Part shown: positions 16,942 to 25,635 of the stretch, one piece after another | How the letters are laid out: each line of letters begins with the position of its first letter | Numbering within the stretch: the stretch's first letter is position 1 | Source: Acidocella facilis ATCC 35904 | Lineage (GTDB): Bacteria; Pseudomonadota; Alphaproteobacteria; Acetobacterales; Acetobacteraceae | Assembly (NCBI RefSeq): GCF_000687875.1 | Contig: NZ_JHYG01000012.1 | Coordinates: forward strand, 1-64,000 | Direction: 5' to 3' | Length of the DNA: 64,000 nt | The notes under the pieces: model-generated | What the model saw: the letters and a program-made list of their open reading frames with translations, nothing else | What the model was told of the DNA's origin: nothing | The model's database searches: none | Made by a program: the position numbers and the translations under genes

Positions 16942-17817
16942 TCACCACGCCACGGCTTTGCGCAGCCGGTTGAGCGACAGCACCACGCCGAACACCATCG
17001 CCGTCAACGTCACCGCCAAAGCGCTGGCATAGCCGAACTGGAACAGCTCAAAGCCGATATGGAAGCCGAGCACGTTCAACGTATCGGAGGCATCCAGCGG
17101 GCCGCCCTGGGTGGTGACATAGATGATGTCGAAGAACCGCAAGAGATCGACGCTGCGCAAGATCGCCGCCGTCATCAGCGTCGGCAGCAAAAGCGGCAAG
17201 GTGATGCGCCAGAATACCAGATGCGCCGGCGCGCCGTCGATCTTCGCCGCCTCATAGACGCTGGGCGGCAGCGATTGCAGCCCGCCGAGGACAATCAGCG
17301 CCACGAACGGCGTCCATTGCCAGGTATCGATCAGCGCGATGGTCGGGATCACCCATTGCGGCGAAGCGAGCCAGGCGGAGGGCGGCAGGCCGAACAGGCT
17401 GAGAATCCAGTTCGCCGCCCCCAGCGACGGATCGAGAATGACCAGGAACATCATGCCGACCACGACCGGCGGCACCATGAAGGGCGAGATCAGGATCGAG
17501 CGCAGGATGGCGGGCATGCGGCGGGCGTGGAACAGCAGCAGCGCCAGATAGGTGCCGGCGATGAGCTGCAACGCCAGTGACAAAAGATACAGCGCCAGGC
17601 TGACCTCGATGCTGTTCCAGAAACTGCCCGAATGGAAAAGCTGCGCGTAATTGGCGAGGCCGGCGAATTGCGTGGCATGGCCCAGCGGCGCGCTGCGGAA
17701 GCTCAGCCAGATCGTATAGCCGACCGGAAACACCACCATCAACGCGGTGAAAAACACCGCCGGCAGCGAGAGCAGAGCGATGGCGCCGCGCTGGCGCGAG
17801 GAAGCGGACAAGCTCAT
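16942..17817 (-). CDS. sugar ABC transporter permease (MalF/UgpA type)
   Basis: 291-residue inner-membrane permease of the CUT1 family with six helices. The EAA loop reads YEAAKIDGAPAHLVFWRITLP. FRSAPLGHATQFAGLANYAQ near residue 45 is the periplasmic segment following helix 1 common to UgpA/LacF-like proteins. It forms the heterodimeric channel with the MalG-type subunit encoded next. The start lies 3 bases after the SDR stop codon. Confidence 0.92.
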   Translation of the reverse strand: MSLSASSRQRGAIALLSLPAVFFTALMVVFPVGYTIWLSFRSAPLGHATQFAGLANYAQLFHSGSFWNSIEVSLALYLLSLALQLIAGTYLALLLFHARRMPAILRSILISPFMVPPVVVGMMFLVILDPSLGAANWILSLFGLPPSAWLASPQWVIPTIALIDTWQWTPFVALIVLGGLQSLPPSVYEAAKIDGAPAHLVFWRITLPLLLPTLMTAAILRSVDLLRFFDIIYVTTQGGPLDASDTLNVLGFHIGFELFQFGYASALAVTLTAMVFGVVLSLNRLRKAVAW

Positions 17818-17820
17818 GCC

Positions 17821-18558
17821 TCACCCCGCCAGAAAGCCGCCATCCGCATTCACCACCGTGCCGGTGATGTAGGCGGAAGCGGGCATGCAGAGAAACGCGA
17901 CGGCGCCGGCCACATCCTCCGGCTGGCCCCAGCGCTTGAAGGCGGTGCGTTCGGCGATGCGCTGATAATGCGCTTTATCCTTGCGGCCTTCAGCATTGAG
18001 CGTGGTTTCGATATAGCCCGGGGCGACGGCATTCACCCTGATCCCCTCTTCGGCCCAGGCCAGCGCCAGCGCCTTGGTCAACATCACCACCCCGCCCTTG
18101 CTCGCACAATAGGCGGGCAGGCGCGGCAGTGCGGCAAACGCATTCATCGAGGCGATATTGACGATGCTGCCACGCTGTTTTGCCAACCCGTCGCGAAAGG
18201 CGCTGCACACACGGAAGCTGCCGGTAAGGTTCACATCCAGCACCTGCTGGAACACCGCGACATCGAATTCCAGATCCCGCTTGAGTATTCCGGCGCAATT
18301 CACCACCGCATCGATGCGCGTGAAGCCCTTGGCAAAATCCCGCACCGCCGCATCGTCGGTCACGTCCAGCACCGCCAGACGCAGCCGCTCATGCGCGGGA
18401 AGCGAGGTGGCGCTGATAGCCGCCTCATTCACCCCGGTCGCGGTAACGCGAGCCCCAAGCTCAAGAAACTGCGCCGAGATCGCCGCGCCGATGTCGCCGC
18501 ACCCGCCAATGACGGCGACATGAAACCCATCACCCAGGGCAAAGGAGGAGGACAGCAC
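17821..18558 (-). CDS. SDR-family oxidoreductase in the sugar transporter operon
   Basis: NAD(P)-dependent short-chain dehydrogenase of 245 residues. The cofactor loop is [11 protein letters not shown] (unusual Cys in the TGxxxGIG motif), the NAG-like segment is NCAGIL, and the catalytic set comes from [16 protein letters not shown] and NVTGS-type residues. It begins with GTG directly abutting the binding-protein stop codon. Its place inside the uptake operon suggests it oxidises or reduces the imported sugar or polyol, or a cleavage product such as sulfolactaldehyde if the YihT/YihV parallel holds. Substrate is unknown. Confidence 0.82.
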   Translation of the reverse strand: MLSSSFALGDGFHVAVIGGCGDIGAAISAQFLELGARVTATGVNEAAISATSLPAHERLRLAVLDVTDDAAVRDFAKGFTRIDAVVNCAGILKRDLEFDVAVFQQVLDVNLTGSFRVCSAFRDGLAKQRGSIVNIASMNAFAALPRLPAYCASKGGVVMLTKALALAWAEEGIRVNAVAPGYIETTLNAEGRKDKAHYQRIAERTAFKRWGQPEDVAGAVAFLCMPASAYITGTVVNADGGFLAG

Positions 18559-19857
18559 TTATTTTTTGTCTTTCGCGATCAGCGCGTTCAACGACTGATC
18601 GGCCGGGGCACAGGCGGCATCCGGCTTGTCGGAGCCGACAATCACCTTGTCCACGGCCTCGCCGATATATTGCCGGGATTCTGGATTATCGGTGATCGGG
18701 TAGCCGACATTGGAGGTGCCGGTATTGGCGAGCTGGTTAACCGCATTCTGCCAGACCTGCCGAACGGGTGCGGCAGCCAGCCAGGCTTTCACCTGCGGAT
18801 CCTGCGCGATGGCGGGGCGCGGCGCGGCGATGCCGGCGATCTCGTCCTTGGCCTGAATGGCCGGGCTGGTCGCCCATTGGATCAGATACCAGGCGGCGCC
18901 TTTGTGGGTGCTGTAAGGCGACATCGCCAAACCCCAGGCGATGGCGGTGGGGTGCGAGCCGCCCGGCCCCGGCGGCAGCAGCGCGATACCGGTATCGTTC
19001 AGCCGCGCCCCACCCTGCATCACATCCGAAAGTTCGTTTGAGGACTCAAACGCCATCGCGGCGCGGCCATCGCGATAGAGCGAGGAGATCTGGTAGAAGC
19101 TGTAATTGACCACGCCGAGCGGGCCGTAATGTTTCTGCAGATCGCCATAGAGCGACAGCGCCGAAAGCCCGGCCGGGCTGCACAGGCCGGATTTGCCGTT
19201 TTCGATATAATGCCCACCCATATTGTGGAAGAACACGCTGTAGGTATAGGCCAGCGCATCACGCAAGCCGCGTGAGACGAAGGGCGTGGTGGCGGCATTG
19301 CATTTTTTCAGCGCCTTGGCGGTGTCCAGCATGCCGGAGAGGCTGGCCGGCACGGTGAGATTGCATTTTTTGAAAATATCCGTGCGATAATACAGCACCG
19401 GGCCTTCAATGTTCATCGGGATGCTGGTCAGCTTGCCATCGAAGGTCGCGGCTTTCAGCAAAGCCGGGCTCAAGCCGGCGAAATCATAGTCGGGGCTTGC
19501 ATCCTTGGTCATCGGCGCCAGATCCGTGTACCAGCCCGCGCCGGAGAATTGCTGGCCTTCGCGCGAGGGCAGCGTCATGAACACATCCACCTGGGAGCTG
19601 TTGGAGTCCAGCACCGTCACCAGGCGCTGGCGCATCTGCTGCTCGGTGAAGATATCGACCTTGACGTTGATCCCTGTCAGCTTCTCAAACGCCGCGACAT
19701 TATTGGCGATGACCTGGCCGATCGGGTTATTATCGACCAGCACATCCAGCGTCTGGCCTTTATATTTCTGCCAGTCGAACCCGGCGGCGTGGGCGCCGAG
19801 GGGCAAGGACAAGGCGAGTGCCGCCGCTGAAACCCGCTTCACGAGCCGAGCAACCAT
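18559..19857 (-). CDS. sugar ABC transporter substrate-binding protein
   Basis: Periplasmic binding protein (family 1, CUT1) of 432 residues. A signal peptide spans 1-24 (LVKRVSAAALALSLPLGAHA), followed by FDWQKYKGQTLDVLVDNNP. The body shows the family's hinge segments, including VLYYRTDIFKKCN and AIAWGLAMSPYS. It heads the leftward operon and is divergent from the aldolase gene, with a palindromic operator candidate between them. Ligand is not recognisable from sequence. Confidence 0.9.
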   Translation of the reverse strand: MVARLVKRVSAAALALSLPLGAHAAGFDWQKYKGQTLDVLVDNNPIGQVIANNVAAFEKLTGINVKVDIFTEQQMRQRLVTVLDSNSSQVDVFMTLPSREGQQFSGAGWYTDLAPMTKDASPDYDFAGLSPALLKAATFDGKLTSIPMNIEGPVLYYRTDIFKKCNLTVPASLSGMLDTAKALKKCNAATTPFVSRGLRDALAYTYSVFFHNMGGHYIENGKSGLCSPAGLSALSLYGDLQKHYGPLGVVNYSFYQISSLYRDGRAAMAFESSNELSDVMQGGARLNDTGIALLPPGPGGSHPTAIAWGLAMSPYSTHKGAAWYLIQWATSPAIQAKDEIAGIAAPRPAIAQDPQVKAWLAAAPVRQVWQNAVNQLANTGTSNVGYPITDNPESRQYIGEAVDKVIVGSDKPDAACAPADQSLNALIAKDKK

Positions 19858-19901
19858 GGTCTGTTTCTCCCAACAGAGTGCAAACGTTCAGTCTATTGAC
19901 C

Positions 19902-19925
19902 TGTCGTATGGCTTTTAGTATGACA
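19902..19925. promoter_or_regulatory. candidate GntR operator between the divergent operons
   Basis: Arms TGTCGTA (19902-19908) and TATGACA (19919-19925) form an inverted repeat with one mismatch around a 10-base centre. It lies 45 bases before the binding-protein start. Related GTATGA half-sites recur before kdgD, so the GntR protein encoded in the cluster is the natural candidate. This is inference. Confidence 0.45.
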
Positions 19926-20055
19926 TAGAGCTAACGCCTCCGCGCCGCCTTGTCAAACCGGCATCGGTCAGAAGGCGCGATAAAATGGAAACCCCAAGCA
20001 AACGCCTCAAAGGAGCAGATCCGAATGTCCGGCAGCCCCCCCCGCCCTGACGCGC

Positions 20056-20898
20056 ATGGCGCGCCCCTCCGGCACCTATGCGATGCTGGCGATCGACCAG
20101 CGCGAAGGGCTGCGGGCGATGATGGCGCCGCATCAGGATGGTCCGGTGACGGACGCGGACCTCACGCATTTCAAGCTTGAGGTGATCGAAGCCCTCACCC
20201 CTTACGCCTCGGCGGTGCTGATCGACCGGGAGCTGGCCTGGCAGCAGGCGCTGGATGCGAAGGCGGTGGACCCGTCCTGCGCGCTGATCGCCGCTGCCGA
20301 TGTGCTGATCCCCAGCGCCGATGAGCTGGTGGCGCAGGTGGAGATCGACCATGAGGTGGTACCGGCAAAGGTGAAGGCGCAGGGCGCGGTGGCGCTGAAG
20401 CTGCTGGTGCTGTGGCGGCCGGGCGAGGCGGCGGAACCGCGCATCGCCATGGTGGAGGAGTTTGTCGCCATCTGCCGCCAGGCGGGGCTGGCCAGCGTGG
20501 TGGAACCGGTGGCCCGCGCCCCGCGTGATGGCTCTGGCTGGGACCGCGAGGCGGCGATCATCGAAGCTGCCAAGGAGTTGGGAGATCGTGGGCAGGATCT
20601 CTATAAATGCGAAATCCCCTATTACGGCGCCGGGCCGGAAGCGCAGGTGCGGCAGGGCTGTGCCGCCCTGTCCCGGCATGTGAATGGCGATTGGGTGGTG
20701 CTCTCCTCCGGCGTCAAACAGGATGATTTCCCGCGTGCCGTGGAATGGGCCTGCCGCGAGGGCGCCTCGGGCTTTCTCGCCGGGCGCGGCATCTGGTCCG
20801 GCACCATCGGCAAGCCGGATCTGCGCCGCGCCTTGCGCGAGGATGCGGTGCCCAGGCTGGAGACGCTCTGCAACGTGCTCGACAAGGTTTCGGCATGA
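20056..20898 (+). CDS. class I aldolase, YihT-like (sulfofructosephosphate aldolase family)
   Basis: 280-residue Schiff-base TIM-barrel aldolase. Compared from memory with E. coli YihT it matches in long blocks: MLAIDQREGL, ALKLLVLWR, AAKELGDRGQDLYK, VVLSSGV and GASGFLAGR. The Schiff-base lysine is Lys184 (equivalent to Lys193), and Arg244 corresponds to the anion-binding Arg of YihT. In that family the enzyme splits 6-deoxy-6-sulfofructose-1-phosphate to DHAP and sulfolactaldehyde; LacD tagatose-bisphosphate aldolases are more distant cousins. ATG 20056 lacks a ribosome site. An AAGGAG-led ATG at 20025 is out of frame because of a C8 tract (see findings). It overlaps the next gene by 4 bases. 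Confidence 0.85.
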   Translation: MARPSGTYAMLAIDQREGLRAMMAPHQDGPVTDADLTHFKLEVIEALTPYASAVLIDRELAWQQALDAKAVDPSCALIAAADVLIPSADELVAQVEIDHEVVPAKVKAQGAVALKLLVLWRPGEAAEPRIAMVEEFVAICRQAGLASVVEPVARAPRDGSGWDREAAIIEAAKELGDRGQDLYKCEIPYYGAGPEAQVRQGCAALSRHVNGDWVVLSSGVKQDDFPRAVEWACREGASGFLAGRGIWSGTIGKPDLRRALREDAVPRLETLCNVLDKVSA

Positions 20899-21857
20899 AA
20901 GCGGCGCGGTTTCTCGGCGAAGGGCGGATTGCCATCGAGGATGCCGCCGAGCCGGTGGCCGGGCCGGATGAGGTGATCGTGGATGTCGCCGCCTGCGCGC
21001 TGTGCGGCAGCGATTTCCGGCCGCTGCGCCAGGGTTGGCCGGTAACACCAGGGCACGAGATTTTCGGCCGGGTGCGTGCACCGGGCACAGCGGCACATGG
21101 GCAGCGCGTGCTGGTCTATATCCCCACTTTCTGCGGCCAGTGCGCGCAATGCCAGGCCGGGCGGACCAATCTCTGCCCGCGGGCGGAGCTGCTCGGCTGG
21201 CAGCGCCCGGGCGGCTATGCGCAAGCCCTCGCCGTGCCGCGGCAATGCCTGCTGGCGGTGCCGGACGATATTCCGGACCATCTGGCGCCGCTGCTGCTGG
21301 ATGCCATCGGCACCACCGCGCATGGCATCAGGCTGGCCTCGCGCGTGGTGGAACCGGGGGCGGCTCTGGTGGTCGGCGCCGGGCCGATCGGGCTGGGCTC
21401 GTTGATGGTGCTGCAGGCGCTGGGCTGGGGGAAGCTGGCGGTGTGCGAGCCCAACCCGGCACGGGCGAATTTCGCCGCCAGCCTGGGGGTGGAGCTGCTC
21501 TCCGCCGAGGCCGCCGCCGCGCGGGCTTTTCCGCTGGTGATCGAGGCCAGCGGCAAGGATGCCGGGCGGGCGCTGGCGCTGGCGGCGGTGGCGCCGATGG
21601 GCGCGGCGGTGCAGCTGGGCGAGAGCGACCAATGGCAGATCACCGAAACCAAGGCGCTGCGCCGCAAGGATTTCTTCCTGATCCGCTCTTTCTATTTCCC
21701 GTTGGGCGAGTACCAGGCGAATATCGAGCTGCTGCGCGCCCACCGCGCAACCTTTGAAAAACTGGTGGATGACACAGCCGACCTCGCCGGGCTGGAAGCC
21801 TTGTTCGCCGCCTTCGCGCGCGGCGAAAGGCTGAAGCCGCTGATGTGCCCGGCTTGA
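20895..21857 (+). CDS. zinc-dependent medium-chain alcohol/polyol dehydrogenase
   Basis: 320-residue MDR enzyme. Catalytic zinc ligands are Cys37, His54 and Glu55 (CALCGSD, PGHE). The structural zinc lobe has Cys80, Cys83, Cys86 and Cys94, and the NAD loop is VVGAGPIGLGS. The protein is slightly short for the family (about 340-350). It resembles threonine/sorbitol/galactitol-phosphate dehydrogenases and could oxidise a polyol to the ketose phosphorylated by the following kinase, or act on an aldolase product. The start overlaps the aldolase stop (ATGA) and the 3' end overlaps the kinase start. Confidence 0.85.
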   Translation: MKAARFLGEGRIAIEDAAEPVAGPDEVIVDVAACALCGSDFRPLRQGWPVTPGHEIFGRVRAPGTAAHGQRVLVYIPTFCGQCAQCQAGRTNLCPRAELLGWQRPGGYAQALAVPRQCLLAVPDDIPDHLAPLLLDAIGTTAHGIRLASRVVEPGAALVVGAGPIGLGSLMVLQALGWGKLAVCEPNPARANFAASLGVELLSAEAAAARAFPLVIEASGKDAGRALALAAVAPMGAAVQLGESDQWQITETKALRRKDFFLIRSFYFPLGEYQANIELLRAHRATFEKLVDDTADLAGLEALFAAFARGERLKPLMCPA

Positions 21858-22744
21858 ATGTGCCCCGCTTGAAACAGGTTCTCTGCGCCGGGATCGTGGT
21901 GCTGGACCGGATCTACGCGCTCGATACCCTGCCCCAGGGCGAGGCGAAATACACCGCCAGCGCCTATCGCGAGAGCGGCGGCGGCATCGCCGGCACCGCC
22001 GCCGTGGCGGTGGCGCGGCTGGGCGGGCAGGGGCTTTATCTCGGCGCAATGGGGAATGATGCGGCCGGAGACTGGCTGCAAGCGGAGCTGCGCCAGCTCG
22101 GCGTGGGGCTGGAGGCATTGCAGATCATCGAAGGCGGGCGCACTCCGAATGCCTGCGCGCTGGTCGCCCCGGATGGGACGCGCTGCCTGATCGTGGATCG
22201 CGGGACGATCGCCCCACAAATCCCGCCGCACCTGCCGCAGGCCGACGCGCTGCTGGTCGATCATCGGTTTCCGGACCTCTCCGCCGCGCTGCTCAAAGCC
22301 GCCAATGTGCCCAGCGTGCTGGATGCCGAGGGCGGCGAACCGGCAACGCTGCGCGCCCTGGCGGCGCTGGCGGATTATCCGGTGTTCTCCAGCCATGGCC
22401 TGCGCGCCTGCACCGGGGAGGATGATCCGCACCTGGCCCTGGCCGCCATCGACGCCCCAAAGGCGCGCGCCGTGGCGGTGACTCGCGGCGCTGAGGGCAG
22501 TTTCTGGCGCATTGACGGCACCATTCATCACATCCCCACCCCGCGCATCGAAGCACGGGACACCACTGGCTGCGGCGATGTGTTTCACGGCGCCCTGGCG
22601 CTGGCCCTGGCCGAAGGCGAGCCGGTGCGCGCCGCCGCCCGCTTTGCCACCGCCGCCGCGGCGCTGAAGGCCTGCAATGGCGGCGGCTGGCGCGGCATGC
22701 CGGCGCGCGAGGAGGTGGAGGCGCTGCGCGCTGGCGGCTGGTAG
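21845..22744 (+). CDS. PfkB-family sugar kinase, YihV-like
   Basis: 299-residue ribokinase-fold kinase. The N-terminal block GIVVLDRIYALDTLP with KYTASAYRESGGG closely parallels E. coli YihV (sulfofructose kinase), and the C-terminal motif DTTGCGDVFHGAL (239-251) holds the catalytic Asp245. Of the three YihV residues I recall contacting the sulfonate (Lys27, Asn109, Arg138), Lys35 and Arg141 align here while Asn109 aligns with Val117. Sulfosugar use is therefore possible but not assured. The frame starts at GTG 21845, overlapping the dehydrogenase end; GTG 21860 is an alternative. Confidence 0.85.
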   Translation: MPGLNVPRLKQVLCAGIVVLDRIYALDTLPQGEAKYTASAYRESGGGIAGTAAVAVARLGGQGLYLGAMGNDAAGDWLQAELRQLGVGLEALQIIEGGRTPNACALVAPDGTRCLIVDRGTIAPQIPPHLPQADALLVDHRFPDLSAALLKAANVPSVLDAEGGEPATLRALAALADYPVFSSHGLRACTGEDDPHLALAAIDAPKARAVAVTRGAEGSFWRIDGTIHHIPTPRIEARDTTGCGDVFHGALALALAEGEPVRAAARFATAAAALKACNGGGWRGMPAREEVEALRAGGW

Positions 22745-22753
22745 GCACGACAT

Positions 22754-22768
22754 ATTCATATTATGAAT
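22754..22768. promoter_or_regulatory. palindrome upstream of the GntR gene
   Basis: ATTCATATTATGAAT is a perfect 15-bp palindrome ten bases after the kinase stop codon and about 95 bases before the GntR start. It lies in the only AT-rich patch of the cluster, so it could be an operator or part of a promoter for the regulator. Confidence 0.4.
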
Positions 22769-22863
22769 TTTAAATTTTCATAACACAACTTAGCCTCTCC
22801 GGCTTGAGCCCCGGCAACGGACATGCGATCATCCCCGGATGGGCGCCGCCCATCCGCGCCTGA

Positions 22864-23613
22864 ATGCAGCCCAAGGTGGACCAGATGAGCCCGCGCCCCA
22901 ACCAGCCCGAACGCCGCACCGGGGAAACGCTCGTCGTACAGATCGCTGCCAAATTACGTGCCGCCATCCAGCAAGGCGGCTTCGCCCCGGGCGACAAGCT
23001 GCCCACCGAAAGCCAGCTGGTCAGCGCCCATGGGGTCAGCCGCACAGTGATCCGCGAAGCCCTGGCGAGCTTGCGCACGGACGGGCTGGTGGAGGCCCGC
23101 CAGGGGGCTGGCGTGTTTGTTCTCCCCCCGCCCGCCCGGCCAGCACATGGCTTTCAGGGCGTTGATTTCGAACGGCTCTCCTCGGTCATCGAGATGCTGG
23201 AGCTGCGCAGCGCGGTGGAGATCGAGGCCGCCGGCCTGGCCGCTTTGCGCCGCGCCCCGCAGCAGGAGGAGCTGATCCTCGCCGCGCATGCGCGCATCGC
23301 CAGCCTGGCCGCCGCCGGGGAGGCGACGGCAGGGGCGGATTTCGAGCTGCATCTGGCCATCGCCCAGGCCACCAATAATCACCGCTTCGTGGAGTTTCTG
23401 GGCCTGATCGGCGAGGCGATGATCCCGCGCCGGGCCTTGGACAAAACCCAGCCGGATGCCGCCACCCTTACCGCGACGCAGATTCATGCCGAGCATGGCA
23501 AGATCGTCGAGGCGATTTCCATGGGCGACGAGGAGGCCGCCCGCGCCGCCATGCGCGCGCATCTGCGCGGCAGCCAGCAGCGCTACAAGGCGGCGCTGCA
23601 CGGCATGTTGTAG
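22864..23613 (+). CDS. GntR-family regulator (FadR/FCD subfamily)
   Basis: 249-residue transcription regulator. An N-terminal winged helix-turn-helix (KLRAAIQQGGFAPGDKLPTE through SRTVIREALASLRTDGLVEA) is followed by an all-helical FCD ligand domain from about 110. The latter has metal-binding His positions (FELHLAIAQATNNHRF and HAEHGKIVEAI). FCD regulators usually sense small carboxylates or phosphorylated sugars. Placed between the aldolase/kinase genes and kdgD, it likely represses one or both units and the divergent transporter operon. Confidence 0.9.
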   Translation: MQPKVDQMSPRPNQPERRTGETLVVQIAAKLRAAIQQGGFAPGDKLPTESQLVSAHGVSRTVIREALASLRTDGLVEARQGAGVFVLPPPARPAHGFQGVDFERLSSVIEMLELRSAVEIEAAGLAALRRAPQQEELILAAHARIASLAAAGEATAGADFELHLAIAQATNNHRFVEFLGLIGEAMIPRRALDKTQPDAATLTATQIHAEHGKIVEAISMGDEEAARAAMRAHLRGSQQRYKAALHGML

Positions 23614-23631
23614 TATCACTATTTACATTTG

Positions 23632-24591
<960 letters not shown>

Positions 24592-24597
24592 GCCCCT

Positions 24598-25221
24598 TCA
24601 TGTCGGGATGAAGGGCGCCGCCGCGCGGTCCGCCGCGTCCGGGCTGTCGCGCAGCGCCGCCGCCACGCCGTTGCGGTCGGCCGCGCTGCGGTTCTGGCTC
24701 ATCTTGCGCTTGCCGGTCAGCTTCGTGATCGGCAGCCGCAGCCCGACGATCCCTTTGAGCTGGGCGCGGATGAACGCCTCCGGCGCGTCGCTCACCGCCC
24801 AGGGCTTGGCGCGCGGCGCCTCATGCCGGGTGGTCAGCCGGGTGACGACGTCCAGCAGGCGCTGCGGGTCGTCGAAAAACTCCACCGGCCCGTGCGCCTG
24901 CACCGTGATATAGTTCCAGGTCGGCACCACCTTGTGATGCTCCTGCTTGGAGGGATACCAGGAGGGCGAGACATAGGCCTCCGGCCCCATGAAAATCGCC
25001 AACGCCTCGCCGGTCACCTTCAGGTGCCATTGCGGGTTGGCGCGTGCGACATGGCCATAGAGCGTGCCGTGGTCGCCTTCCTCCGCCGCCAGCAGCAGCG
25101 GCAAGGGGGTGGCGAACAGCCCGTCCGGGGTCATTGTCACCAGATTCGCCACGCGGGCGGCGCGCATGGTCTCATGCAGGGCGGCAAGCTCGGTTTCGCG
25201 GAAGGCGGGCGGCATATACAT
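24598..25221 (-). CDS. PaiB-type FMN-binding protein
   Basis: 207-residue FMN-binding split-barrel protein of the PaiB/negative transcriptional regulator family. The N-terminus MYMPPAFRE is diagnostic, followed by ATPLPLLL, GHVARANPQW and VPTWNYITVQAHG, and it ends with the ITKLTGKRKMSQNR segment. In Bacillus PaiB is linked to sporulation and protease gene repression; the biochemical role elsewhere is unclear. I took the ATG at 25221 and discarded the GC-driven upstream extension to 25545. It is convergent with kdgD, six bases apart. Confidence 0.88.
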   Translation of the reverse strand: MYMPPAFRETELAALHETMRAARVANLVTMTPDGLFATPLPLLLAAEEGDHGTLYGHVARANPQWHLKVTGEALAIFMGPEAYVSPSWYPSKQEHHKVVPTWNYITVQAHGPVEFFDDPQRLLDVVTRLTTRHEAPRAKPWAVSDAPEAFIRAQLKGIVGLRLPITKLTGKRKMSQNRSAADRNGVAAALRDSPDAADRAAAPFIPT

Positions 25222-25407
25222 GGCGGGACGGCTCCAGGGTGGGAGACGATCATGCCGCAAAATGCCGGGAGACGAAATGGCGGCATTTGCGCCAGGGTGC
25301 CCAGAAATGCGCCGCGCTCTGCCCGGCACGCCCCCGCCGCTGCCAGCGCCGGCCCTGAAACCGCGCCCGCTTGATTTCGGCACAATCTTTGCTTTACCTT
25401 TTTCGAA

Positions 25408-25511
25408 GGCCGCTAGGGTTCCGGCCGGGCAAATGCCCGGCGCTGGTCCGAGAGCGGCGGTCATGCGGGAGACATCCGCATGATGCACGGCGGGACAAAA
25501 GCCCGGGAGAG
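25408..25511 (+). ncRNA. guanidine-I (ykkC) riboswitch
   Basis: The region carries the conserved ykkC elements in order: CTAGGGTTCCGG, a GC hairpin (GCCGGGC/GCCCGGC), CTGGTCCGAGAG, a second hairpin (ATGCGG/CCGCAT), then ACGGCGGGACAAAAGCCCGG with the terminal GAG. This class binds guanidinium and switches on detoxification or assimilation genes; it is known upstream of genes labelled urea carboxylase. It lies about 115 bases before the first gene of the guanidine cluster and reads in the same direction. Confidence 0.93.
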
Positions 25512-25515
25512 CATG

Positions 25516-25559
25516 GATGCGTGGGGATACGCGTCGGCTCTCCACGTATCCCTCGCATC
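25516..25559 (+). promoter_or_regulatory. hairpin after the riboswitch, likely expression platform
   Basis: Arms GATGCG-tg-GGGATACG (25516-25531) and CGTATCCC-t-CGCATC (25545-25559) pair over 14 bp with a 13-base loop. It lies 5 bases past the aptamer and has no T-tract, so an anti-terminator or ribosome-access mechanism is more likely than a plain terminator. Confidence 0.6.
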
Positions 25560-25593
25560 GCTGAGACGTGACTGTTCAACGATGGGAGTTCAT

Positions 25594-25635
25594 ATGACGA
25601 CCCTGTTTCTGACCGGATGCCGCGCCGATGCTTGA
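25594..25635 (+). CDS. 13-codon leader ORF overlapping the first guanidine gene
   Basis: ATG 25594 follows GGGAG at a 5-base spacing and encodes MTTLFLTGCRADA before TGA at 25633-25635. The next gene starts at 25628 inside its last codons, in a different frame, and has no ribosome site of its own. The arrangement predicts translational coupling between the leader and the first guanidine gene. An in-frame ATG at 25582 would add four residues. Confidence 0.55.
   Translation: MTTLFLTGCRADA

Noticed and set aside
21845-22744. Calling the kinase/aldolase pair tagatose LacC/LacD
   Set aside because: Block-by-block comparison from memory is clearly closer to YihV/YihT; kept as an open alternative only for substrate, not for family.
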